Assembly (NCBI RefSeq): GCF_009649685.1
Contig: NZ_WJPK01000002.1
Span: 970,202-1,034,201, forward strand
Length of the DNA: 64,000 bases
From: Flavobacteriaceae bacterium EG-1
GTDB taxonomy: Bacteria > Bacteroidota > Bacteroidia > Flavobacteriales > Flavobacteriaceae
Direction of reading: 5' to 3'
This document shows positions 43,961 to 53,054 of the stretch, in pieces (position 1 is the first letter of the stretch; each line of letters opens with the position of its first letter). Below the pieces are notes generated by a model. That model was not told where the DNA came from, made no database searches, and worked only from the letters and a program-made list of their open reading frames with translations. A program made the position numbers and the translations under genes.

Positions 43961-44088
43961 TAATTATAAATTAATTTGTAATATTTAAAAAAAATAAAAA
44001 ATTGTCGCAAATAAAGTTCACAAAACGACTTAAAATCTAAAAGAGTATTTAAGGTTAATTCAATTACGAATTTGAAGAAACTAAAAAA

Positions 44089-44715
44089 CTACAGCATTCC
44101 ACCAAAAAATACATGACATGCAATAAAGGCCAATACAGAAAGTATGATGCCTATGAGAAAAACATCAAAAGATTTTCGTAAAAGCTTGTGTTTTCTTGTA
44201 ATAGATTTTCCAAGGTAAAAAGTGTCGGTTGCTATTGATTTGTATAAATCATCACCTTTATAAATTAAATCGGTTAATTGATTAGTGTATTCCTTTTCCT
44301 TCATTTCTTCAAAATTTCCAAAGTATAATAAATTGTCACTATTACTATTGCCATGCTTAATTTCTGGTCTCGTTGCTAATACTGCAAATGTTATTGAAAT
44401 TAAGTTAGTGAAAAGCATCATTACCGCAGGAAAAATTAAATGTGGATCTTTGTCTAATTGGCTTAAAACCCCACCAAGAATTATGGATAGAATTAAAGCG
44501 TTAATGGATATCAAAATATTTGATTTTCTATCAATCATTGCATTTAGAGTGTAGTGATTTTTAGAAACTAAACGGAAGAGGGTTTCGGCTCCGCGTTCAG
44601 AACGCGGTTCAATTTTCGCTAACTTTTTTTTTAATGATTTTAATTTGTCCTTATCAATATTCAACTCGTCTAATAGGTATTCATTAATTCGTTTTTCCGC
44701 TTTCTTTTCACTCAT
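44089..44715 (-). CDS. Pycsar effector-like membrane protein (DUF5706/PycTM type)
   Basis: A 208-residue protein with a charged N-terminal helix (residues 1-45). FRLVSKNHYTLNAMIDRKSNILISINALILSIILGG starts the first membrane helix near residue 68. A second helix is at about 92-114, a cytoplasmic stretch follows, and a C-terminal helix is near 185-205. The NHxxLNAMID-K-NILISINAxILS core is the hallmark of the Pycsar transmembrane effector family, which damages the membrane when a cyclic pyrimidine nucleotide is sensed during phage infection. No nucleotide cyclase gene lies nearby, so it is an orphan. Many flavobacteria carry such singletons, and its role here is open. Confidence 0.7.
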   Translation of the reverse strand: MSEKKAEKRINEYLLDELNIDKDKLKSLKKKLAKIEPRSERGAETLFRLVSKNHYTLNAMIDRKSNILISINALILSIILGGVLSQLDKDPHLIFPAVMMLFTNLISITFAVLATRPEIKHGNSNSDNLLYFGNFEEMKEKEYTNQLTDLIYKGDDLYKSIATDTFYLGKSITRKHKLLRKSFDVFLIGIILSVLAFIACHVFFGGML

Positions 44716-44747
44716 TACGTGGAATTAAAGGTGTTCAAAATGTTATA

Positions 44748-45503
44748 TTATAAGACACTATATTTTTCAATACTTTCATTAAAAAAGTTCTTGGCTTTTG
44801 TTTCGTCTACATCTTTCATGTTTAGCACAGCACCATTAAATCCTTCGTTCATCCAATTGCCGATGACAAGAGGTTCAAAATTGGAGGTGTCAATTCCATT
44901 ATTTGCTTTGTAGCCTGCAGTATATAAATAATAATCATTTATCAAGTTATCAGGAATAGCCATTCCAAAACCTACACTTGTATTTTTGTCAGCATTTATA
45001 TGCTCATAACCTCCCGTGTCAAAATGATGAGGCCAAATGCGAATATTGGTTCTCATTTTCCACTTATCCACAACATCCTCCATTACTTGCTGCGCAATTA
45101 TTCTATAGCTCAACATCTTGTTTAATTCGTCTAATTTAGGTTGTGAAAAGATAAAATCATTCTTTATTTCTTCGTAAGGTAGTTTATAATGTAAATTGTA
45201 TTTATAAGATTTATTAGGGGATAAGTGATTAGTAATGTTAGTTATCCACTTTACAATTTCTTTGTGAGTTTTTCCATCGAGATTTAAAGTGGTCTCGATA
45301 GTGTGTTTGTTTATCCAATGCAAGGAAAAGCGTTGATAATCTAGCGCTAATTTACTACCCTTTTCATTTAAGGACCAGGTTTCTAAAAATCCATTTTTAG
45401 TATCGAATCCCAAATTGGTATGGCTGTCGTCATCTTTTTTATCCAAAAAACTAATTCCTGCAGCAGCCAAATACTGGGCAGCTAAGTGTATTATTTTAGT
45501 CAT
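44748..45503 (-). CDS. uncharacterised protein with an IWPHHFD motif
   Basis: A 251-residue soluble protein that I cannot assign to a functional family with certainty. It starts MTKIIHLAAQYLAAAG and has IWPHHFDTGGYEHI near residue 156, then GFGMAIPDNLINDYYLYTAGY and EPLVIGNWMNEGFNGAVL. The histidines in the PHHFD stretch are reminiscent of DUF5996-type proteins. It has no signal peptide and no membrane segment. It begins 9 bases after the Rieske/glutamate-synthase-like gene and is followed after 32 bases by the Pycsar-type effector, so the three may share a transcript. Confidence 0.6.
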   Translation of the reverse strand: MTKIIHLAAQYLAAAGISFLDKKDDDSHTNLGFDTKNGFLETWSLNEKGSKLALDYQRFSLHWINKHTIETTLNLDGKTHKEIVKWITNITNHLSPNKSYKYNLHYKLPYEEIKNDFIFSQPKLDELNKMLSYRIIAQQVMEDVVDKWKMRTNIRIWPHHFDTGGYEHINADKNTSVGFGMAIPDNLINDYYLYTAGYKANNGIDTSNFEPLVIGNWMNEGFNGAVLNMKDVDETKAKNFFNESIEKYSVL

Positions 45504-45512
45504 TATTTAATA

Positions 45513-47129
45513 TTAGTTTGGGTTAATTCCTGCATAATTTATTCCAGTAAGCCTGTGTATATTATGGTCAAATGTAGATAGGTCGTCAAAATTAAATTTA
45601 GATATATTGTCGTGACCACATGCTCGTGCAATTACCTTAATAAGGTTGTTTGTGGCGTCGAAATAATTATGTAATTGCTTTGCTGAAGAATCAATTATAA
45701 GTCTGCTTCTTAATGATTCTTTTTGCGTAGCAATACCAACAGGGCAATTGTTACTCCCACAAGCACGCATTCCTAAACAGCCAATGGCTTGCAGCGCTGA
45801 ATTGGAAATTGCGATAGCATTTGCGCCAAGCATTAGTGCTTTTCCAAAATCCTCAGCGATACGAAGTCCGCCTGTAATCACAAGTGTTACATCTGTAGCG
45901 CCTACATTATTTAAATATTTACGTGCTCTTGCTAAAGCTGGAATTGTTGGAACATTAATATTATCTCTTAAAATTGTTGGTGCAGAACCTGTTCCACCAC
46001 CTCTGCCATCTAGAATAATATAGTCGACACCAACATCTAAAGCAAACTGAATATCTTTTTCGATATGGCTGGCAGCTATTTTAAACCCAATTGGAATTCC
46101 GCCTGTACGTTCTCGTACTTTATCAGCAAAATCTTTAAAATCTTTAACGGTATGAAAGTTCGGGTTTGCCGCTGGAGAAATAGCAGTTTCGCCTTCTTTT
46201 AACCCTCTAACTTCAGCGATTTCCTTACTTACTTTAGCGCCAGGTAAATGCCCACCAGTTCCTGTTTTTGCACCTTGGCCACCTTTAAAATGAAAAGCTT
46301 GAATCTTATCTAATTTATCCCATGAAAAACCAAACTGAGCGGAGGCAAGTTCATAAAAGTATTTACTGTTATTTTCTTGTTCTTGAGGAAGCATTCCGCC
46401 TTCACCAGAACAGATACCAGTTCCAGCAAGTTCAGCTCCTTTTGATAATGCAATTTTCGCTTCGCGGGATAATGCCCCAAAACTCATATCACTCACAAAT
46501 AATGGAATATCAAGAATTAATGGCTTTTTTGCTTTCGGACCTATTACCACTTTAGTAGCTACCGGATCTTCATCTAAAAGTGGTCTGCTCGCAAGTTGTG
46601 CTGGAAGAAACTGAATATCGCTCCACTTTGGAAGGGTATTTCTATCTACGCCCATTGAAGCTGAAAACCCATGATGACCTAGATTTTTGAGACCGTTTTT
46701 TGCTAGTTCTTTTATGTATCCAGTATAGGGCTCTGTTTCTTCTGGATGCGTATCTGCATATGCACCCAGGTATTCGTCTCGATTAAAAGGTTGGGCATGT
46801 TTTTCTACATAAGCATCTATTTCAACTTCATCTACAAACAAAGCATCATCTTCAATTTTGGTCGTAAATTTATATAGAACTTCGTTGTTATTATATTCGG
46901 AAACCCCAGTATCATAGCGATAATCCCAACCATGTACACCGCAAATTAGGTTATGACCATCTATAAATCCGTCTGACATTAATGCTCCTCTATGTAAACA
47001 TCTACCATAAAACACGGATATATCATCATTAAATTTAATAATAACCAAATCTAACCCATTCACCAAGGCATGGGTTGGTTTTTTATTTTTTAGTGCTTTA
47101 AGTTTTACTATTTCTATTGGTTTTTTCAT
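45513..47129 (-). CDS. Rieske domain fused to FMN-binding glutamate-synthase-like domain
   Basis: A 538-residue protein. Residues about 1-105 are a Rieske [2Fe-2S] domain with the ligand pairs C-L-H near residue 43 and C-G-V-H near residue 64. The rest is the FMN-binding (beta/alpha)8 barrel of glutamate synthases: SDMSFGALSREAK, GICSGEGGMLP, AFHFKGGQGAKTGTGGHLPG, DGRGGGTGSAPTILRDN and the cysteine-rich ACGSNNCPVGIATQ, which in true GltS holds a [3Fe-4S] cluster. The glutaminase domain is absent, so it is not a normal GltS. It presumably passes electrons from Rieske to FMN, with an unknown substrate. Confidence 0.83.
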   Translation of the reverse strand: MKKPIEIVKLKALKNKKPTHALVNGLDLVIIKFNDDISVFYGRCLHRGALMSDGFIDGHNLICGVHGWDYRYDTGVSEYNNNEVLYKFTTKIEDDALFVDEVEIDAYVEKHAQPFNRDEYLGAYADTHPEETEPYTGYIKELAKNGLKNLGHHGFSASMGVDRNTLPKWSDIQFLPAQLASRPLLDEDPVATKVVIGPKAKKPLILDIPLFVSDMSFGALSREAKIALSKGAELAGTGICSGEGGMLPQEQENNSKYFYELASAQFGFSWDKLDKIQAFHFKGGQGAKTGTGGHLPGAKVSKEIAEVRGLKEGETAISPAANPNFHTVKDFKDFADKVRERTGGIPIGFKIAASHIEKDIQFALDVGVDYIILDGRGGGTGSAPTILRDNINVPTIPALARARKYLNNVGATDVTLVITGGLRIAEDFGKALMLGANAIAISNSALQAIGCLGMRACGSNNCPVGIATQKESLRSRLIIDSSAKQLHNYFDATNNLIKVIARACGHDNISKFNFDDLSTFDHNIHRLTGINYAGINPN

Positions 47130-47268
47130 GTATACTTATTTGATCGATGTTGCGTAAATATTGTGGCTTATTAATATAATAAAATTATTTAATTGATTAT
47201 GAGTTAATTAGAAATGACAACTTCAATTTTTATAAGTGTCAATTTAGATTTAGGTCAAATACATTTTG

Positions 47269-48015
47269 TTAATACAATTGTACGATATCAGAATATCTAA
47301 AAATATTATCTGTGTTTAATCCAAGACTTTTTTCATTGTAAAGTTCATTAGGCACACTAATATCACCAAGATATAATTCTCCAACTATGGTTTTGACATC
47401 CTCTATGAAAAGTCCTTTTTTTGGCATTGCCAAGGTTAGAGTTGCGTTTGCCTTTATAACAGTATCATAGCGAGTTCCACGGGTCAAATCTAATCCTGAA
47501 GGAGTGTCTAGAGCTACAATAGGAACTTTTTGGGCGTTTGCCCAATGTATCATCTCAGCAGCAAAACCTCGAGGGTTTCCCTTTAAACTGTAACCGATGA
47601 TTCCGTCAAGTACAACATCAGGAGGGTCCATTGTTTTAATTTTATCCGCTAATTGTATTGAAACGCCCATCCGTTTTAAAATTTTATATTGATGAAATGG
47701 AATGGAAGTAAATTTTTTTTCATCAGCTGTTACGAAAACCTTAACATTAGCTCCCCAATTATGTAAGCGACGTGCGGCTACTAATGCACCTCCACCATTA
47801 CCACCAGTTCCGGCTAATACTACAATATTCTTATCTTCTACATCTCCATTGAAAAACCGTTCTTTTGCTAGGATTGCTAAACAACGTCCGGCATTTTCCA
47901 TCATTTGAATTAATTCAATATGGTACTCTTCGATCATCAATCGGTCTACTTCAATCATTTGAGTAGTGTCAATCTTTAAATAATCACTGTGGTTATTTTT
48001 GATATATGTACTCAT
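47269..48015 (-). CDS. nnrE: NAD(P)H-hydrate epimerase, YjeF N-domain
   Basis: A 248-residue protein of the YjeF N-terminal family, which epimerises damaged NAD(P)HX so that a dehydratase can repair it. Visible marks are MMENAGRCLAILA near residue 38, VLAGTGGNGGGALVAARRL near residue 66 and ALDTPSGLDLTRG near residue 168. The C-terminal dehydratase (NnrD) domain is absent, so it is the stand-alone form. It leads the minus-strand group that includes the Rieske/GltS-like gene, 139 bases away. The redox-cofactor link is suggestive but unproved. Confidence 0.82.
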   Translation of the reverse strand: MSTYIKNNHSDYLKIDTTQMIEVDRLMIEEYHIELIQMMENAGRCLAILAKERFFNGDVEDKNIVVLAGTGGNGGGALVAARRLHNWGANVKVFVTADEKKFTSIPFHQYKILKRMGVSIQLADKIKTMDPPDVVLDGIIGYSLKGNPRGFAAEMIHWANAQKVPIVALDTPSGLDLTRGTRYDTVIKANATLTLAMPKKGLFIEDVKTIVGELYLGDISVPNELYNEKSLGLNTDNIFRYSDIVQLY

Positions 48016-48267
48016 TGCAAAAAGTTTAATTGGGTTTAATTATTATTTTAGTCGTAATAAATTAGAATACTTAAGGACTTACTAATTTCCAATTCTAAAT
48101 TTTGGCTTTAAGCATTAAATCTCAAAGCTTAAAAAAATAAGTATCTATTGTATTTTGGGTATAATTTTATTGTTTTTAGAATAGCTGATGTATATTTAAT
48201 GACTCACGGAATTGAAAACTAGCTTAATGACCTTAGTAAAACTTACCTTTTATATTTAATAGATTTT

Positions 48268-49746
48268 ATGAAAAGAATAATACTTTTATTTGCGATTACT
48301 TTTGGTTTTACAGTTTTAATAGTATCATGTAAGGAGGGTAAAAATTCTGGTGATGAAGTTCAAAGTCAAAACCAAATAAAAAAGCCAAACATTATTTATA
48401 TTCTTGCGGATGACCTCGGTTATGGGGATTTAAGTGTATATGGTCAACAGAAATTTAGTACACCTAATATTGATAAATTGGCAAGTAGTGGAATGCTGTT
48501 TAAGCAGCATTACTCTGGAAGTACAGTATGTGCTCCATCTAGATCAGCACTTTTAACTGGGATGCATACAGGCCATACTGTGGTTAGAGGAAATAAAGAA
48601 ATTCAACCTGAAGGTCAGTACCCAATTCCTGATAACACCTATACTATCGCTGAGGCTATGAAAAAAGCTGGTTACACTACTGGTGCCTTTGGTAAATGGG
48701 GTCTTGGTTTTCCGGGGTCTGAAGGGGATCCTATTAAGCAAGGATTTGATACCTTTTTTGGGTATAATTGCCAACGATTAGGACATAATTATTATCCATA
48801 TCACTTATGGTCGAATAACGATTCTATTGTGCTTACTGAAAATTTTGAAAAAAATGATGGACAATATGCCCCACAATTAATCCATAAAGAGGTTTTAAAG
48901 TTTATAGATAATAATAAAGAGAATCCATTCTTTCTTTATGTGCCATCAATTATACCCCATGCAGAATTGGCGGCACCTGAAAAATATATGGCAAAATATC
49001 GCGATGAGTTTTCACCCGATAAAATTTATAAAGGAAAAGATAATGGGCCTGAATTTAATTTAGGACCTTATCGTTCACAAAAAGAAACGCATGCTGCTTT
49101 TGTTGCAATGATTGATTTATTAGATGAGCAAGTAGGTGAAATTGTGGCTAAGATTGAAGATTTAGGTTTGGCTGAAAATACAATAATCATTTTTACATCA
49201 GATAATGGTCCACATGAAGAAGGTGGTGCAGATCCTAATTTTTTTGATAGCAATGGTCCCTTAAAAGGAGTAAAGCGAGATTTGTATGAAGGAGGAATTC
49301 GTGTGCCAATGATAGTTAGTTGGCCGGGAAAAATAAAGGCAGAAACAACAACTAGTCATATCTCTGCTTTTTGGGATGTTTTTCCTACTTTTTCGGAAAT
49401 AGTAGGACTAGAGATGCCTAATGATTTAGATGGAATTTCTTTTTTACCAACTCTTTTAGGTAATGTAGAACAACAGAAAAAACATGAATATCTTTATTGG
49501 GAATTTCATGAGAGAGGTGGGAGACAAGCCATTAGGAAAAATAATTGGAAAGCAGTTAAATATAATGTTTTTGATATAGAAAATTCTAAAATAGAATTGT
49601 ATGATATATCGAAGGATATTGGTGAAGAAAATAATGTAGCTAATGAGTATCCAGAAGTGATTTCCGAAATGAAAACGATACTACAAAATGCAAGAGAGCC
49701 TTCTGATGTATTTACATTTGATCAAGGTACGTATTTGGCTAAATAA
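48268..49746 (+). CDS. S1 formylglycine sulfatase lipoprotein
   Basis: A 492-residue sulfatase with lipobox Cys21 (IVSC). The metal pair is in ILADDLGYGDL (D48, D49). The formylglycine signature C-A-P-S-R begins at C88, so the cysteine is available for oxidation by a formylglycine-generating enzyme. FGKWGLGFPG and FTSDNGPHEEGG complete the active site. It likely removes sulfate from a sulfated fucan at the surface or in the periplasm. It is the first plus-strand gene of the fucan locus, followed 20 bases later by an esterase gene. Upstream AGTATCTATTG (near 48140) weakly resembles the shared operator-like motif of this locus. Confidence 0.92.
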   Translation: MKRIILLFAITFGFTVLIVSCKEGKNSGDEVQSQNQIKKPNIIYILADDLGYGDLSVYGQQKFSTPNIDKLASSGMLFKQHYSGSTVCAPSRSALLTGMHTGHTVVRGNKEIQPEGQYPIPDNTYTIAEAMKKAGYTTGAFGKWGLGFPGSEGDPIKQGFDTFFGYNCQRLGHNYYPYHLWSNNDSIVLTENFEKNDGQYAPQLIHKEVLKFIDNNKENPFFLYVPSIIPHAELAAPEKYMAKYRDEFSPDKIYKGKDNGPEFNLGPYRSQKETHAAFVAMIDLLDEQVGEIVAKIEDLGLAENTIIIFTSDNGPHEEGGADPNFFDSNGPLKGVKRDLYEGGIRVPMIVSWPGKIKAETTTSHISAFWDVFPTFSEIVGLEMPNDLDGISFLPTLLGNVEQQKKHEYLYWEFHERGGRQAIRKNNWKAVKYNVFDIENSKIELYDISKDIGEENNVANEYPEVISEMKTILQNAREPSDVFTFDQGTYLAK

Positions 49747-49766
49747 ATTTGAAGACAAATATTTAT

Positions 49767-51248
49767 ATGAGAACAATTAGCTTATGTAGCATCTTATTTG
49801 TTTTATTCGTCACTTCATTCTATGCCCAAGAATTAAAACTAGCTTCTCCTTTTCAAGAGCATATGGTTTTACAACAGAATATGCCATTGAGTATATGGGG
49901 TGAAGCTAAGCCAGGTGCAATAGTTACAGTACTTATTAATGATACTTCAGTCAATGTTGAAACTAACTTAAATGGTGAATGGCAGGTGAAATTTCCATCT
50001 CAAAAGGCAGGCGGACCATATTCATTTGAAGTTATGTCGAATACCGAATCTATACATTTTAAGGATGTGATGGTAGGAGAAGTTTGGATATGCTCTGGGC
50101 AATCTAATATGCAAATGGGTTATAATAATATTCCGAACATTAAAGCATTAGAAAAATTGGCAGGTAATATTAGAACTTTAGAAATACAAAGAACCGTATC
50201 TTTTGAAGAACAGGAATATTTAAATGGAGAATGGCAAATTGGAAACCCATCTAGTGCTGTTGCCTTTTCATTTGCTCATTATTTACAAAAGTCATTAGAC
50301 GTTCCTGTTGGAATTATTTTAACCTCTTGGGGTAGCTCTTCCATTGAAGGATGGATGCCTAGAGCTATGACTAAACAATTGCCACATTTTAAGACTATGA
50401 TGAATGTTTTTGATGCTGACAGCATTAAACATAAACGAATAGATGAGATATTGGCTAAAGGAAAAGAAAGAACAACGAAAGAAGATATTTATTTAAGAAC
50501 CCAACCAAATATTATTTTCAATAGTATGTTAAATCCAATAATTCCCATTTCTTGTCGAGGTTTGGTTTGGTACCAGGGTGAAGCTAATGCAAAATCTATT
50601 GAAGCTATGCAACAATACGGTGTAACCCTGCCACTTTGGGTTAAGTATCTTCGAAAATTATGGAATAGTAAGGAGTTTCAATTTTTAGGAGTTTCTTTAC
50701 CTGGTTTTGTCGGAAAGAAAGAAAATAAAAATAACCCTAGTGCGGAACATCCGAATGAACCTTCTTGGGCATGGTTTAGAGAATCTCAATATAAAATTCT
50801 GGAATTGCCAAATACTGGAATAATTACAACCATAGATTTAGGTGAAGCACATGATATTCATCCTAAAGATAAGTTACCCATTGGTAAAAGACTAGCACAT
50901 ATGGCTATAAAGACAATGGGTGATAAAGAAATGGTAGTTGAAGGTCCGAGCGTAAGTGATATTGCCATTTCTAGAAAGTCTATTACAATAAGTTATAAAG
51001 ATGCAAAAGGTTTAAAAACAACTGATGGAAATTCACCATTAGCTTTTTGGTTAACAGACGATTCAAAAAATTGGCATCCAGCAGAATCAAAAATTAAAGG
51101 CGAAAAGATTGTATTAACTTCCTCCCAAGTAAAACATCCACTTTATTTTAGATATGCTTTTTCTGCTAAACCTAAAGTTAATTTAATAAATGAATTGGGC
51201 TTACCAGCACGGCCTTTTAGATCTGATAATTTTAAAGTTGTACCCTAG
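49767..51248 (+). CDS. sialate-O-acetylesterase-like carbohydrate esterase
   Basis: A 493-residue exported protein from the ATG at 49767; a TTG at 49749 is also in frame but upstream of the signal peptide, which ends FYAQELKL. It shows SGH/GDSL-like esterase motifs: ICSGQSNMQMGYNN with the nucleophile serine near residue 112, ILTSWGSSSIEGWMP, GLVWYQGEANA and DLGEAHDIHPKDK with the terminal D-x-x-H. The family removes O-acetyl groups from sugars. In a fucan locus it probably de-acetylates the polysaccharide. It is 20 bases downstream of a sulfatase, and 71 bases separate it from the DUF1593 gene. Confidence 0.85.
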   Translation: MRTISLCSILFVLFVTSFYAQELKLASPFQEHMVLQQNMPLSIWGEAKPGAIVTVLINDTSVNVETNLNGEWQVKFPSQKAGGPYSFEVMSNTESIHFKDVMVGEVWICSGQSNMQMGYNNIPNIKALEKLAGNIRTLEIQRTVSFEEQEYLNGEWQIGNPSSAVAFSFAHYLQKSLDVPVGIILTSWGSSSIEGWMPRAMTKQLPHFKTMMNVFDADSIKHKRIDEILAKGKERTTKEDIYLRTQPNIIFNSMLNPIIPISCRGLVWYQGEANAKSIEAMQQYGVTLPLWVKYLRKLWNSKEFQFLGVSLPGFVGKKENKNNPSAEHPNEPSWAWFRESQYKILELPNTGIITTIDLGEAHDIHPKDKLPIGKRLAHMAIKTMGDKEMVVEGPSVSDIAISRKSITISYKDAKGLKTTDGNSPLAFWLTDDSKNWHPAESKIKGEKIVLTSSQVKHPLYFRYAFSAKPKVNLINELGLPARPFRSDNFKVVP

Positions 51249-51319
51249 GCTTTATTACTTAAATTCGAATAATTTATTTAATAATTTTAAATATTTTGGG
51301 TAAGTAAATCAATATTTAT

Positions 51320-52750
51320 ATGAGACAAAATTTTATTTACTTCAATTTTTTAATTCTGTCATTGTTTATCAATGTTAATTTTATATTTGGTCAAGTACAG
51401 GAAAAAACAAGACTATTTGTTTTAACTGATATTGAAAATGAACCGGATGATGCACAATCTTTAGTGCGTTTATTAACCTATGCTAATCATTTTGAAATTG
51501 AAGGCTTGGTAGCAACTACTTCTAATTGGATGCGCAATGAAGTTGCGGATTGGCGCATTCACGAAATTGTAGAGGCCTACGGAAAAGTTAGTAATAATTT
51601 AGAAGTTCATGAAAAAGGATACCCGACTGCTAATACACTTAAAAAAGTAATTAAAAAAGGGCGCTCAGAATTTGGTATGGTTGGTGTTGGCAAAGATAAG
51701 GACACAGAAGGGTCCGATTGGTTAATTGCTGCTATTGAAAAGGATGATGTAAGACCACTGTGGATTACGGCTTGGGGAGGTACAAATGTCTTAGCACAAG
51801 CGCTTTATAAATTAGAACGTACTAAATCCTCTGAGGATTTAAAAAGATTGCTTTCAAAAATTCGAGTATATGCTATTTCTGATCAGGATGATTCAGGCCC
51901 ATGGATACGAAATAATTTTAAAGATGTTTTTTATATCGTAAGTCCGGGTTATGAAGAAAACGGTGGTGGACAATATCATTATGCAACTTGGTCGGGTATT
52001 TCTGGAGATAAATTTCACGGTAGGTTTAATGGGCCAGATTTTACTCTAGTTGATAATCCTTGGTTAGATAAAAACATTAGAATAAATCATGGTCCTTTAG
52101 GAGCAGAACATCCACATACCGAATATTTAATGGAAGGTGATACTCCATCGTTTTTAGGTTTAATTCAAAATGGTTTAAACAACCTAGAGCATCCCGATTA
52201 TGGTAGTTGGGGTGGAAGGTATGAATTATACATTCCACAGTTTAAAAAATACATGTACGAACCCGAACTTAGACCCATTTGGACAAATACCGAAGATGAA
52301 GTTTTTAGCGATGTAACAAATCGGCGTCATACAAGCCAACATGCAACAATTTGGCGCTGGCGATATGCCTATCAAAATGATTTTGCAGCAAGGATTGATT
52401 GGAGTAATACAGATGATTATAACAAAGTAAATCATCCGCCGATAGTAAAGCTTGCACATGCTAACAATTTGACTGTAAAACCCGGTGAAACGGTTAATTT
52501 AAATGGTTCATTGACTACAGACCCGGATGGAGATAAACTTCAATTTAATTGGTTTACATACAGAGAGCCTGGTACTTTAAATGGACACTTAATACAATTG
52601 GATGTATCTGAAGATGGAAAGTCTGCCACATTTAAAGCTCCAAAAGTTGAAAAAAGTAAAACTACTCATATCATTTTAGAGGTTACGGATAATGGTGTGC
52701 CAGCATTAACCAGATATCAAAGAGTTATTGTTAGCATAATTGCTAAATAG
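51320..52750 (+). CDS. exported DUF1593 (nucleoside-hydrolase-like) protein
   Basis: A 476-residue protein with a signal peptide (to about FIFGQ). A DUF1593 domain at about residues 30-340 resembles inosine-uridine nucleoside hydrolases: RLFVLTDIENEPDDAQS supplies the aspartate cluster, and WGGTNVLAQAL and SDQDDSGPW follow. A C-terminal Ig/PKD-like domain (about residues 385-475) with NLNGSLTTDPDGDKLQFNW is typical of the family. These proteins are widespread in polysaccharide-utilisation loci and may cleave glycosidic bonds, but no general activity is established. It belongs with the upstream sulfatase and esterase. Confidence 0.8.
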   Translation: MRQNFIYFNFLILSLFINVNFIFGQVQEKTRLFVLTDIENEPDDAQSLVRLLTYANHFEIEGLVATTSNWMRNEVADWRIHEIVEAYGKVSNNLEVHEKGYPTANTLKKVIKKGRSEFGMVGVGKDKDTEGSDWLIAAIEKDDVRPLWITAWGGTNVLAQALYKLERTKSSEDLKRLLSKIRVYAISDQDDSGPWIRNNFKDVFYIVSPGYEENGGGQYHYATWSGISGDKFHGRFNGPDFTLVDNPWLDKNIRINHGPLGAEHPHTEYLMEGDTPSFLGLIQNGLNNLEHPDYGSWGGRYELYIPQFKKYMYEPELRPIWTNTEDEVFSDVTNRRHTSQHATIWRWRYAYQNDFAARIDWSNTDDYNKVNHPPIVKLAHANNLTVKPGETVNLNGSLTTDPDGDKLQFNWFTYREPGTLNGHLIQLDVSEDGKSATFKAPKVEKSKTTHIILEVTDNGVPALTRYQRVIVSIIAK

Positions 52751-52840
52751 TTAGATTTATAGTATTTAAATTATGAATCAATAAATTTTCACCCACTTTT
52801 TGTTTGAAAATCCTTATATATTCTCAATCTACGCAAAAAA

Positions 52841-52869
52841 AGTATCACATTTGGTTTATTAATAGGTGG
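52841..52869 (+). promoter_or_regulatory. bipartite operator-like motif upstream of GH29
   Basis: AGTATCAC (52841-52848), two bases, TTGGTTTATT (52851-52860), four bases, GGTGG (52865-52869). The same three blocks with the same spacing are at 63523-63551 before the SusC gene. The size fits an AraC-family site, and an AraC gene lies in the locus. It is in the 304-base gap before the GH29 gene, which otherwise shows nothing distinct. Confidence 0.55.
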
Positions 52870-53054
52870 CTTTCATCTAATTGATATTTTAGATTTGTTT
52901 GAAATATAATTCGTACATCAACAGCAGTTTAAACTAGTCCCCAATTAAATTTCTTTTTCTTGGAACATTCTACTGCTAGAATTATAAGTAAAGGAAAAAG
53001 TTGAAATAGAACTATAAAAACAATCTAATTTATAAGGTAATCCCTGTTTTAAAT

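Noticed and set aside
43756-44010. An 84-codon minus-strand frame
   Set aside because: It runs antisense across the tRNA fragment and its terminator, has a composition driven by AT-rich DNA and matches no family I know.
44089-48015. A complete Pycsar anti-phage system
   Set aside because: The effector-like protein is present, but no uridylate or cytidylate cyclase is among its neighbours.
48135-48165. A third copy of the bipartite operator-like motif before the first sulfatase
   Set aside because: AGTATCTATTG resembles the start, but the TTGGTTTATT and GGTGG blocks are altered and the spacing differs, so it is too weak to list.
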